From Isochrysis galbana (Eukaryota > Haptophyta > Isochrysidales > Isochrysidaceae), in assembly GCA_018136815.1 (NCBI GenBank), contig CM030942.1, positions 1,489,797 through 1,553,796 on the forward strand: a stretch of 64,000 nucleotides of DNA, written 5' to 3'. Both the position numbers and the translations under genes were made by a program. Below the pieces are notes generated by a model, which worked only from the letters and a program-made list of their open reading frames with translations, was not told where the DNA came from and did no database searches. Below, piece by piece: positions 31,341-42,353 of this stretch. The number at the start of each line of letters is the position of its first letter. The stretch's first letter is position 1.

Positions 31341-32105
31341 TTACAAGAGGGGGTGAGGGGGGGGGGGCTGGCTCGGCGGCGAGGGCGGAGGCCTTGGCGG
31401 CGGCGAGGGGGGTGGGGGGGCGGCTGGCGGCGGCGAGGGGGGGGGTGCGTTGACCACGAAAAGCCACTCCCTTGCTGGGCTGAAAGCGTCGCTGCCTTCG
31501 CGAGGGCTGGGCGGGAACTTGCTGACGGAACATATCTTGTAATATCCCGTGACCGTTAGATCGACCACGACCCGCCGGTCGACCACCCGAGTCTTCTGCT
31601 CCCCCGGCACGTAAGGCGTGCCGACAGACTCCGTGTCGAGTGCACCATTGCAGTGCGTCCCCGTGTCAGCCTCATCCAGGTTGACCTTAAGAAGCACGAC
31701 GGTGTAGTTGTCTAGGATGGCCGAGTTCTCAAAGACGATCGTGGTGGGCACATTTTTATATATGGGGCCGTACACATCATCGATGGAGAGGTCGGGTATC
31801 AGGGTGAGCGGCGGTGCAAACTGGAGCCTCGGCGGGCTGGGCGGCGGATGCGAAGGCGGCGGGGACGAGGGCCTGGGTGAGGGTGGCGGCGGGTTGGGAG
31901 GCGGGTTGAAGGGTGGGGAGAGTGGAGGCCTGCTGGGCGGCCTGGGCGGTGTTCGTGGAGGCGCTCGCGGCGTGGGGGGAAGGCCAGGCGGCCAGATGGG
32001 CTCGTGTGACCCGTCGGGGGGAGGCGCAAGGGGTAGGCTAGGGGGAGGTGATGATGTGTGGGAGGCGGCGAGGAGCGCGAAGAGGAGCGCGAGGCGTAAC
32101 ACCAT
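31341..32105 (-). CDS. secreted Ser/Pro-rich cell-surface protein
   Basis: 254 aa. Signal peptide (MVLRLALLFALLAASHT), then about 85 residues of Pro/Ser-rich sequence (PPTPRAPPRTPPRPPSRPP-like), a folded domain of about 110 residues (IPDLSIDDVYGPIYK, FENSAILDNYTVVLLKVNLD, a CNGAL Cys and a YYKICSVSKFP Cys), and a second Pro-rich tail ending near the scaffold gap. The architecture resembles algal hydroxyproline-rich wall or matrix glycoproteins, with a small globular domain between proline stalks. I do not recognise the central domain. The ATG at 32105 is used, as the longer frame starts with GTG. The 3' end lies 40 bp from the gap and more exons may be missing. Confidence 0.6.
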   Translation of the reverse strand: MVLRLALLFALLAASHTSSPPPSLPLAPPPDGSHEPIWPPGLPPTPRAPPRTPPRPPSRPPLSPPFNPPPNPPPPSPRPSSPPPSHPPPSPPRLQFAPPLTLIPDLSIDDVYGPIYKNVPTTIVFENSAILDNYTVVLLKVNLDEADTGTHCNGALDTESVGTPYVPGEQKTRVVDRRVVVDLTVTGYYKICSVSKFPPSPREGSDAFSPAREWLFVVNAPPPSPPPAAPPPPSPPPRPPPSPPSQPPPPHPLL

Positions 32106-33805
<1,700 letters not shown>

Positions 33806-35144
33806 TGTCGAGTCGAGCGGAGCCGGAGGGCTCTGAGCCACTCCGTCGCGAGCAGCACCGGCGGCTAGCGCGGCGCTTTGGCCCTCCTCCCCACCGGGAG
33901 TCGGGTGAATGAAATTCTGGACTGGGTCGGGCAACCCCATTTGGGTGTCTGGACGGGGAACGAACGGCGAACGAAGGGCTGTGGGGCGGCGAGGCGCTCC
34001 TAGCGGCCCTAGTGTGTTGGGTTTTAAGAGATTGTTAGACCTACAAAGAACTCTTCCCTCAGGGAGGGAGCCTAGGCTGCTAGAGTGCAGCGACGCAGCG
34101 AACAACGACGGACAAAGAGCCTGAGAACAACAGGATACACCGACTCACAAACACACCGGAATCATTCACCCAAACCAAGCAAATTATCAAGCAACCGCGA
34201 CCCCAAATCACCGATAACTCAAACACGTCGCGAGAGACGGAGAGAGAGAGCGAGAGAGAGAGAGAGACTCCGCAGCGACGGCCGGAGCGTGTCTCCGTTG
34301 TAACTTCCCACGTAGCGGAGAGTCCGAAGGGGAGCGTCCTGTCGCGCGACCACGGCGATCACTTTGGATACAGATCGCAACGAGATGTCTTCACGACAGA
34401 GGAAATCTTGCCGTTGAGCGTGAACCTTCTAGACGCTTCTAACGAACAACCCTGAGTAGCAACCAAGGGGAAGGAACACCAAAGGGGCCAAGGCTTGCAT
34501 GTAACTTGCATCAAGGGGAAAGATTCCCTCACCTAGGAAGCGAACCTACACCACCGGTCTCCAAGGGGAGATGGCAAATTAAACCTCAAATCTCGAGCGG
34601 CTAGAGCAACCGACTCGCTCGCCAAAACCTTGACCGAGAAGAAAGAAGCAAGGACCTACAAGCCAAGGGTAGCGGACCTAGGGAATGTGAGAGGAAATTT
34701 CCGAACGCCAACGCCAAACGCCGAACGCGGGAAGGCAACGAAACCCTAACCAGGCCAAGCAGAACCTACGAAGAACAGGCCTGGACGACAACGACAACGA
34801 AAGTGAAAGTGAGCAAGTCCCAAGCAAGAACCGGAACTCAACAAGAAACAACAAGCCTTGCAAGAAGCTAAACAAGCCTTCACAAGGTAACTCGAGAGCC
34901 TGAGACAAGCGCGCAGCGAGCAACAGGCGACCTGGCTCCTTTGGGTCAAGATTACCCGAAAGGAGGAAACCTGGAATCTAGACCTGACAAACAGGCTAGA
35001 AGGAACGAAACGAGAACTCGAATTCTAGATCGCTAGGGACGAACCCTACCAACCTAGAAGTACCTGAGCTTCACCGTGTGGCCGCACGGCGAAGGACCTG
35101 GAAATAAGAGCCTGGAAATCGCATCATCTAGGATGAATGCGACA
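33806..35144 (-). repeat. 3' LTR (1339 bp)
   Basis: On the minus strand begins TGTCGCATTC directly after a G6 polypurine stretch (35145-35150) and ends CTCGACTCGACA. It carries a second copy of the first 45 gag codons, which read out into flanking DNA at 33805. Confidence 0.93.
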
Positions 35145-35531
35145 CCCCCCGACTAAGATCGAGACGTCTCCCGATGTCGAGCGGTGAACCTGGAAACAGA
35201 GACCTGGAACTTGGAACCTGAGCTGACCAGAGGTCAGAATCGGAACAAGAAGCAACGGAACATAGCGAGCGAAACGTGGAGACAAGAACACCCTTTGGAT
35301 CCAAAGCGAGCACGAAATCGGCGGCTTAACGCGGCGGCCTCTTTCGTACGCACTGCCCCACCCACTTCTCCCTTTTACAGGAGCTTTGCTCGGGTGTTGC
35401 GCCGGGTGTAGAGCGCAGGCAGCACGCGTTCAGCACCTCCATGATTCGCTCGGACGGAAACTTGAACTCGGAGCCCTAGCCGAGGCGTGGGGCTAGCCTA
35501 GAGGGACGGGTCCCTTACCCAAGACATGGGA
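35145..35531 (-). other. retroelement 3' UTR with polypurine tract
   Basis: Non-coding stretch between the pol stop and the 3' LTR. The G6 tract abutting the LTR (35145-35150) is the probable plus-strand primer. Part of this region is conserved in the family-2 copy at 27085-27374. Confidence 0.7.
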
Positions 35532-38500
35532 TCAACGAGAATGGAGCCTGGATCGAGTGCGCGAAGACGGCGCATCGAGAACGGGAGGAAGAGGAGTATC
35601 CCTGGCTGACGAAGAAGTTGCTTCCGGGGACTCAACATCTTCTGGACAAGTCTCCTCGACGGAGCGATCATAATCATCAAGCAAATCAGAACAACGACGG
35701 AGCAACTCGGAACGAGGCTCCCAGGTGGCTTCTCGAAGAGAATAGCCACGCCACTTCACGAGGTACTCGGTGGAATCGCCATGGCTACGACGATCGAGCA
35801 ACTTTTCAACGATGTACTCGTCGTCAGCCAGCGGCTCTTCATCAACGAAAGTATGATACGGCCGGAGGTTCGAGATATGCACCTCCTCCTTGACTAACCG
35901 GTTCTCCAAATCACGGAGTCGGTACCTAGTGTCGGACAGAGCCTCTACGACGCGGTAGGGACCCGAGTAGATGAATTGCAACTTGTTGGCATGGCCTGGT
36001 AATCGCATGCAGACGCGATCCCCAGGTTCGAAACGAGCTGGTCTTTGAGACTTGATGGTAGCGTCACGGACTGACTCAGCCTGAGCGGCTAGGGTAGCCT
36101 CGAGAGCGCTGGACCAAGAGAGGCGGAGGCTCGCATTGAGCCTGGATGCGTACGAGCGAACGTCGGCGGACGCCGCCTCGAGAGCAGTTGGCGAAACGGA
36201 CTTCGGATCAGAGAGTTGAGCGGGCAGACGCAGCTCACGCCCAAAGATCAAAGACGCTGGAGACCGGGAGGTAACACGACCGGAGGAAGCCCTCAACGAG
36301 AGGAGTAGGAACGGCAAATGGTCGACCCAATGACCGCCACCCTCGTTCGAGGCGCGCATTAAACGGATGAGCGTTTGCTGAGCGCGTTCGACGAAGCCTA
36401 CACCTTCATGTCGGTACGGCTCTGTACTCGACAAATCAGTCCCGGTGAGCTCCAGAATACGCGAAACAAGAACCGAACATAGATTCGAACCGGCGTCGGT
36501 TCGAAGCTGCCTAGGGACTCCATAACGCGTCACAATCAAGCGGATGAACATGTCCAAGGCCATCTCCGACGAGGGATCCCCATTCGACGGCTCAGCCTCA
36601 ATCCATCGAGTGAGCGAGTCGATGAAGACGACCAGCTTGTCGTAACCCGAGACTCCAGGCACGAAGTTGTGAGTGGGAGCCAGTGAGAGCACGTCGCAGT
36701 AGACCACATCAAAGGGGTAGGTACCCACGGAGAGACCGGAGGGCGACGCTAGAGCCCTAGGTAGCGGCTTGGCGAGGGTGCACTCGTGGCATTCCCGGAC
36801 GTAGGATGCAACGTCGGAAGACATGCCAGGCCAGTATACCCGAGTACGAAGAAGACCGGACATACGAGAAACTCCAAGGTGACCGGAGCGATCGTGGTAG
36901 GCAAAGAGGTAGCGAGACCGCAACGAGGGCGGAACATAGAGCACTAGCGAGTCCGGGTCGGTGGAGTCAGGAACGGTGCGATAGTAGACGAGCCCATCGT
37001 GAACGACGAAACGGCGAAACATCTTGGATTGCTGAGCGGAAACGGGAGCGACAGAACTGGAACACGAATCATCGTCGGCAATGGGGCCTGAGGCGGCGGC
37101 CGGCGGAGGCGACCCTTGGCCTGATGGCTCGTGGTTGGCCGTCTCTCCTGAGCCCAGGAGTGGCTCTACGAACGGATCTTCCGCCAGGGCCGCTTTCATC
37201 TCTTCGGAAGTCGGCGTACCCGGAGCCAAATAACTGGACTGGATGGCGGGCCCGGAATCGGAGGCTCGACGACGAGATCGGTCCAAGGCTTGAAGCCCTC
37301 GCGCCGTAGCTACGGAGCGCGTGATGGCAGCCACCGGATGGAACCGTTCCTGATCGGCTAGAGACTCTGAGACAGGCTCACGTACCGCTAGCGGCGCTGG
37401 GCCGGCGAGTGGTTCGTCTTCGTGTTCCGGCTCCAGGGATGCTAGCCGGGACAGCCCGTCAGCATCCTGATGAACAGCTCCTGGTTTATGTTCGACATCG
37501 AACCGGTACTCAGCCAACTTGAGAGCCCACCGAGTCAGCCGAGAGGCTGGCCCACCGGCTACTTGATCCTTCATGGTATGCAGCCATCGCAGCGCGGAGT
37601 GGTCGACGACTAACTTGAACCGACGCCCCCAAAGGTAGGGTCGCCAATTTCGGATTGATTCCAGGGCAGCCAAGAGCTCAATCTCGGTCACCGTCCAATG
37701 GCGTTCGGCCGAGGTGAGACTGCGAGCGTAGTACCCAACGACTCGTTCACGGTTATCGTCTCCTAGCTGCGAGAGGATGCCGGCGATGCCCAACTTGCTA
37801 GCCCCATCGGTCTTGACGATGAAGGGCCGATCATCCCTGGGTGGAGTCAAGACGGGCTCCGAGGTGATCGCTGTCTTGAGCTCTTGGATAGCTCGGCGAC
37901 ACTCCTCGGACTGGGACTCCTTTGCCACGTCGCAGCCCTTCCGCGTGAGAGCAGTGAGGGGAGCAGCCTTAGCGGCGAATTGGCGAATGAATCGACGATA
38001 GTAGGAGCAAAGGCCGAGGAAAGATCGAACCGCTTCCAAGGAGTTGATGGATGACGGGTCGATGTCGGCGACAGCTGCGACCTTCTTCGGGTCCATCTTG
38101 AGACCTTCCCTCGAGACAACGTGACCGAGGTACTCCGTAGAGGTGGCAAAGAAGACACACTTGGACATCTTGCAGGTCAGACCGGCCCACTCTAGCCGTT
38201 CGAGAACGAGGTCTAGCCGGTGAAGCATTTGCTCGAACGAAGCCTGTGCCCTGGCCTCTTCGGAAGGACCCACGCCCGTTGACCAGATGCCCACATCATC
38301 GAGGTAAGGCATGCAGATCTCCCACGCTAGCGCACCGAGAACGATGTCCATCAAGCGGCACATGTAGGAGGGACCTGATTGGATGCCGAACGGTAGAAAG
38401 TTGAACTCGTATTTGCCACGGTGGGTAGTGAAAGCGGTGATATGTTTGTGCGACTCTTTGATCGGGATGCCCCAAAAACCAGAGGCTAAATCGAGAGTAC

Positions 38501-41500
38501 ATAAGAAGAGAGAACTGAGCGGCCCTTGGCCGGACGCTAGCCTATCGATAGCCTCCACAATGAGGGGTAGAGGGCTATCCTCGACGCGTAGCTTGGCGTT
38601 CGTGTCGCGGTAGTCCACGCAGAATCGAACGGAGCCATCTTTCTTGCTGACCAGGACTACTCGGGAAGCCCAAGCCGAATTTGACTTGCGAATAATGCCG
38701 GCGGCTTCCATCTTGGCTACCTCCTCTTCTATGATGAGCTCGCCTGCGCGGCCCACTCTAGACGGAGCGTGCCGGTGAGGAACAGCGCCGGGGTTGAGTG
38801 GCAACTCCACCTCGAGAACGTGCGTATGGTTTGGAGCCCCCGGGTGCAAAGCGAAAGCTTTGATGCGCCGGGCCAAGAGTTGGCGTACTTCTTCTCGTTG
38901 ATCGTCGGAAAGAAGCCGGTCTGGATCGATGGTGGCTGAGTCGAGTAGAGATCGTTGCTCCTCGCTCAGCGCGGTGACAGGGTCACCATCCCCCTCGCTT
39001 CCAGTCGGAGTCCAGCCCCGGTGCAACTTGAAACGCACCTGGAGCGAAGCTATCGGATGCAGAGACGGCAGGGTCAGCGCATTGACCCCGGTGTGGACGA
39101 TCGTCACCGCGATGCGATGATCTTCCGTGGGCGTGACCACCGTGGGCATTACGAGAGGAGACGAATCGAGAGCCTCGCGATTTGGTAGGCGGTCGACCAG
39201 CATCGCGCAGTCCGAATGATCTCGGAGAGCTAGCGGAACCCTGACCCAGATGGTTGCGCGGTGGAAGGCAGGAATCGTCACCGATTGCTCCGTGTAGAGA
39301 AGATATTCGGACGAGGTAGACGCCGGAGCTTTGGCCGCAAACTCGTCGGCAGACTCAAAGAGAGGTGTATAGAGTGGCTGTCTAGCATCAGCAGCAGCCT
39401 CACCCTCCGATCCGGCCGGGATCTCTCGTGTTGCCGTCGACCTCTCTAGAAAGTCGACAGTCAGCGGCTGACCGGGTGACATCGAGATAGCTCCGACGAA
39501 GCCGGCGTCCGCGACTGGGGGCGGCGCCGTGGAAACTCTGACTACACATTCGGAAAGGACTCTTGAAGAGTCTTCTGAATCGCCAGAGGCCGGACGGAGG
39601 CGGAGGCTTCCTTCCGAGCTCGCGGCGTCGAGAGAAATGGTAGCGGAGTGGGCGGCCAAAAAATCGTTCCCGAGCAGAAGCATCGCGTTTCCTTCGATGA
39701 CCGCGAACGAATGACGGAAGAGGCGACCGGACAAGGAGAAGACGAGGCTAGCCCGGCCCCTAGTGATGAGAGGAAGGCCGTCCGGCCCATGTAGGTTGGG
39801 GACGGTAGCGTCCGATACGCGTTCGACGCAAGCGTCTTCAGGTAGTCGATCGAGAAGAGCAGTGGTGATTACTGACGGGCCCGCTCCAGTGTCAGCCAGG
39901 GTGCTGTTCACCGTGAGGGCAACGTCCGGGAGAACGAACCCTTGAGCTGCGCGGTCGCCATCGGCACGGCAGACCACGAGATCGCGGACATAGAGGCAGT
40001 GACGAGGGTAGAGCGGCGGCGGAGTGTCCGCGATAGATTCCACCGGAAGTGAGGTTCCGGCTCCGGGTGACAGGGTGGTTGGATTGGAGGCTAGCCTGGA
40101 CGGAGAAGATTCATCGACGTGGGGCACTCGCTCGATAGCGGCGGCCACCGTCTGCGGCACGAATGGTATCGAGGAGCGTGGGGATGCCTTTGCTGAACTA
40201 GAGGGGTTAGGCACGCCATCATAGCCTAGCCCTCGACGGTCCGTCGGATGCCGAGGTTGATCCATTTGGCGTGACCATTCCTTCTCCAGGGACTTCTGCA
40301 AGTCTGTCTTCGGAAGCTTCGACAACTCGGAAAATCCGGCCGCACTGAGGCCCCTAGCGGTAGCCCCATCGCAATACAGTGCCCGTGGAGTATCCTCTCC
40401 TTCGGCGGCGTCGGAGGGCTTGGTCTCGATGGTCTGCATGCTCCGGTGTTCTGGCATCTCGGGCGTGTCATCTTCTCCCGAGTCGGGCCCGACATCCCAG
40501 GTTTCGAGTGGCCTTTCGGCTACGAACGAATTGGTCAGTTCGGCCACTCCCTCGTCGCCAGCCGTGAAGGAGGCGCTCGGAGATAGTGCATTGATGCCTT
40601 GAGAGCCCAGTCGAGACAAGATGGGAGGTTCCGACGGCTCCGCAGCTGCCGCTTGCTCAGCGATTTCTTGGGCGATGGAAGGCGTGACATCCTGCCACCG
40701 ATGGACCCCCGAAATTACATCACGGTCGAAGACCTGCCACTTGCTGCGGCGCTTCTTCACCGTGTTTGGAGGGCCTGGCGTTGTAGAGCGGTCCTCTATG
40801 GGCCACTCCCACGGCAGGAAGCGGTCTCCTTCCGCCTCGGCCTCGTCTTGCGATACGTTTGTTTCCGAGTCCTCCTGATGAAGCAGGCGAGAAGCATCGG
40901 CAACGGGGCCTGCGTCCGGGATCACGACAACCGAATCAGACACTGGCGAACCGCTGGGAGGCGTGAGGTGAGAGCTAGAAGCTGCTTCGCCTCTCCCCTC
41001 CATGAAACGAGCCAGAGCCGTCCTCGGCTCAGCCAGCTCGAAACCGGTCGAGCAAAGCGAAGGGCGTTCTCTCAAGCTGGCAGCTGCTTGGGAAATTGCC
41101 CAGTCCACCGTGAAGTCGAGCGAACGCGACGCCTTGGCTTCGCGCGCATAACGGCGCAAGACCGGCATCCACTGGGCCGCCATTGCACCGGCAATGCCCA
41201 CATAGGTGCGGCTGCGAAGGGCGCCACGGTGGGGCGACGGCGATAGATCCGCCATAGCGGATAGACGTCCCTCGACAATCTTCGAAGGCTGCAAGGACGG
41301 GAGTGAAGCCGTCAGGTACAGGCCAGTTGCTTTTTGATGGCCCGTGCCGTGCTGCCACGGCTGCACAAACTGCCGCGGTCGCAACCCCCCGACTAAGGCG
41401 GAGGCTTCCGCGTGCATTCGAGGATTTTCGACGGCAACGAAAGGCGCGTCGGCGCTCGCCATGGCGAGGAAGACTCTAGCGGCGGATTCGAGAGCCTGGC

Positions 41501-42326
41501 GTCGTCCCGGCTCCCGATCGAGCCACTGGCAACTCACCGCCGACAAATACGTGCACGGCGGATGCGCGACCACGAGGTCCCAACCGAGGTTTTGAATGTG
41601 AAGAGCATCTCCGCAGAAGTGGGGAATGTAGTCGATCTCCGACGGTCGTAGATCGCACGTCGCGACGTGCGCTCCGGCGAGTAGGAACATCGAAGACACG
41701 ACCCCGCTAGCTTCACCGACGACCAGAACGCGGGGTGGAGGAATCCCCTCGGCCGCGTCGAACGTCACGGCGTCGTGGATCGCTGCTAACTCAGCGCAAA
41801 GCTCGTCGAAATGCGTCGGCAACACGGCAGAGGGTGATGAATGAGTGCTCGCGTGCGGCCGCCGCACGGCTAGAGCAGCTTCGGCGAGATGGCGGGGCAA
41901 GATGACGGAGGAACCGCTAGCCCGGGCACGGGAGGCGGCTAACATTTGGAGCTCGCGCGTAGGGGCGCGGGCAGTTGCAGTAGACTTGGCGGCCGAGGAA
42001 CAACCAACCACGGCGATCCGGTGGATGGCCTCGGCAACGGAATTCAGGGGAAGGAGGTCGTCGCCCTCGAGTTTCGGTGGGCTAGACCTGAAGGGGGTTG
42101 GCTCCGGCGGGCGATCCCTGGAACGGGGATCCTCCGGAGAGCCGAGAGAAAGAGGAGACGCCGGCGTCCGTGTGGGGCGCGACGAGAGATCGTAATCGAC
42201 GGCCCCTGCGTCTCCCGAGTCTGGGGTGGCCACGGCGTGAGCGCGGAAAGCCGCAGCTCCCTTGGAACCTTCAACTTCATTGACTCCGGAAGCCGTAGGC
42301 GCGAACCAAATTCTTGCTGAGCTCAC
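35532..42326 (-). CDS. pol: pol polyprotein: DNA methyltransferase, protease, RT, RNase H, integrase, chromodomain
   Basis: 2264 codons, no stops. Positions count from the GTG at 42326. Residues 195-395 are a phage-type DNA methyltransferase: GEASGVVSSMFLLAG (SAM-binding loop), CDLRPSE, WDLVVAHPPCTYL with Cys258, VAVENPRMH and a C-terminal RSRTYVGIAGAMAAQW. Then come an aspartic protease (ADTGAG 811-816, LLLGNDFL 883-890), reverse transcriptase (FCVDYRDTN, LDLASG with Asp1279, YLDD 1341-1344), RNase H (Asp1507, Glu1550, Asp1575), integrase (H1811, H1816, C1846, C1849; Asp1878, Asp1944, Glu1980, a DX35E spacing), and a chromodomain (about 2168-2222, EYIVEKLLDRR, YLVKWRGYS, TWEPRSEL). All catalytic residues looked for are present. 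Pol has no ATG of its own and is probably made as a gag-pol fusion by +1 frameshifting. Confidence 0.95.
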   Translation of the reverse strand: MSSARIWFAPTASGVNEVEGSKGAAAFRAHAVATPDSGDAGAVDYDLSSRPTRTPASPLSLGSPEDPRSRDRPPEPTPFRSSPPKLEGDDLLPLNSVAEAIHRIAVVGCSSAAKSTATARAPTRELQMLAASRARASGSSVILPRHLAEAALAVRRPHASTHSSPSAVLPTHFDELCAELAAIHDAVTFDAAEGIPPPRVLVVGEASGVVSSMFLLAGAHVATCDLRPSEIDYIPHFCGDALHIQNLGWDLVVAHPPCTYLSAVSCQWLDREPGRRQALESAARVFLAMASADAPFVAVENPRMHAEASALVGGLRPRQFVQPWQHGTGHQKATGLYLTASLPSLQPSKIVEGRLSAMADLSPSPHRGALRSRTYVGIAGAMAAQWMPVLRRYAREAKASRSLDFTVDWAISQAAASLRERPSLCSTGFELAEPRTALARFMEGRGEAASSSHLTPPSGSPVSDSVVVIPDAGPVADASRLLHQEDSETNVSQDEAEAEGDRFLPWEWPIEDRSTTPGPPNTVKKRRSKWQVFDRDVISGVHRWQDVTPSIAQEIAEQAAAAEPSEPPILSRLGSQGINALSPSASFTAGDEGVAELTNSFVAERPLETWDVGPDSGEDDTPEMPEHRSMQTIETKPSDAAEGEDTPRALYCDGATARGLSAAGFSELSKLPKTDLQKSLEKEWSRQMDQPRHPTDRRGLGYDGVPNPSSSAKASPRSSIPFVPQTVAAAIERVPHVDESSPSRLASNPTTLSPGAGTSLPVESIADTPPPLYPRHCLYVRDLVVCRADGDRAAQGFVLPDVALTVNSTLADTGAGPSVITTALLDRLPEDACVERVSDATVPNLHGPDGLPLITRGRASLVFSLSGRLFRHSFAVIEGNAMLLLGNDFLAAHSATISLDAASSEGSLRLRPASGDSEDSSRVLSECVVRVSTAPPPVADAGFVGAISMSPGQPLTVDFLERSTATREIPAGSEGEAAADARQPLYTPLFESADEFAAKAPASTSSEYLLYTEQSVTIPAFHRATIWVRVPLALRDHSDCAMLVDRLPNREALDSSPLVMPTVVTPTEDHRIAVTIVHTGVNALTLPSLHPIASLQVRFKLHRGWTPTGSEGDGDPVTALSEEQRSLLDSATIDPDRLLSDDQREEVRQLLARRIKAFALHPGAPNHTHVLEVELPLNPGAVPHRHAPSRVGRAGELIIEEEVAKMEAAGIIRKSNSAWASRVVLVSKKDGSVRFCVDYRDTNAKLRVEDSPLPLIVEAIDRLASGQGPLSSLFLCTLDLASGFWGIPIKESHKHITAFTTHRGKYEFNFLPFGIQSGPSYMCRLMDIVLGALAWEICMPYLDDVGIWSTGVGPSEEARAQASFEQMLHRLDLVLERLEWAGLTCKMSKCVFFATSTEYLGHVVSREGLKMDPKKVAAVADIDPSSINSLEAVRSFLGLCSYYRRFIRQFAAKAAPLTALTRKGCDVAKESQSEECRRAIQELKTAITSEPVLTPPRDDRPFIVKTDGASKLGIAGILSQLGDDNRERVVGYYARSLTSAERHWTVTEIELLAALESIRNWRPYLWGRRFKLVVDHSALRWLHTMKDQVAGGPASRLTRWALKLAEYRFDVEHKPGAVHQDADGLSRLASLEPEHEDEPLAGPAPLAVREPVSESLADQERFHPVAAITRSVATARGLQALDRSRRRASDSGPAIQSSYLAPGTPTSEEMKAALAEDPFVEPLLGSGETANHEPSGQGSPPPAAASGPIADDDSCSSSVAPVSAQQSKMFRRFVVHDGLVYYRTVPDSTDPDSLVLYVPPSLRSRYLFAYHDRSGHLGVSRMSGLLRTRVYWPGMSSDVASYVRECHECTLAKPLPRALASPSGLSVGTYPFDVVYCDVLSLAPTHNFVPGVSGYDKLVVFIDSLTRWIEAEPSNGDPSSEMALDMFIRLIVTRYGVPRQLRTDAGSNLCSVLVSRILELTGTDLSSTEPYRHEGVGFVERAQQTLIRLMRASNEGGGHWVDHLPFLLLSLRASSGRVTSRSPASLIFGRELRLPAQLSDPKSVSPTALEAASADVRSYASRLNASLRLSWSSALEATLAAQAESVRDATIKSQRPARFEPGDRVCMRLPGHANKLQFIYSGPYRVVEALSDTRYRLRDLENRLVKEEVHISNLRPYHTFVDEEPLADDEYIVEKLLDRRSHGDSTEYLVKWRGYSLREATWEPRSELLRRCSDLLDDYDRSVEETCPEDVESPEATSSSARDTPLPPVLDAPSSRTRSRLHSR
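41142..41744 (-). other. methyltransferase domain within pol
   Basis: The part of pol encoding residues 195-395. The order SAM loop, PPC, ENP, then IVEGR and RSRTYVGIA follows the phage and bacterial methylase family usually annotated as DNA (cytosine) methyltransferase. The Cys in PPC and the Glu in ENP are the expected catalytic pair of C5-cytosine enzymes. It lies between gag and protease, so it would be packaged with the polyprotein. Confidence 0.8.
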
Positions 42327-42353
42327 ATAGATCAGCGCCGGCCTCGCGCTCCC
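42277..42353 (-). promoter_or_regulatory. gag-pol overlap, probable +1 frameshift window
   Basis: The pol frame is open from just after a TGA at 42354-42356 and the gag frame closes at 42277. Pol lies one base ahead (+1) of gag and has no ATG here. Frameshifting must therefore happen within these 77 nt if pol is made as a fusion. The exact slip site is not identified. Confidence 0.6.

Noticed and set aside
36806-37309. Long plus-strand frames inside pol
   Set aside because: Shadows of the 2264-codon minus-strand pol frame.
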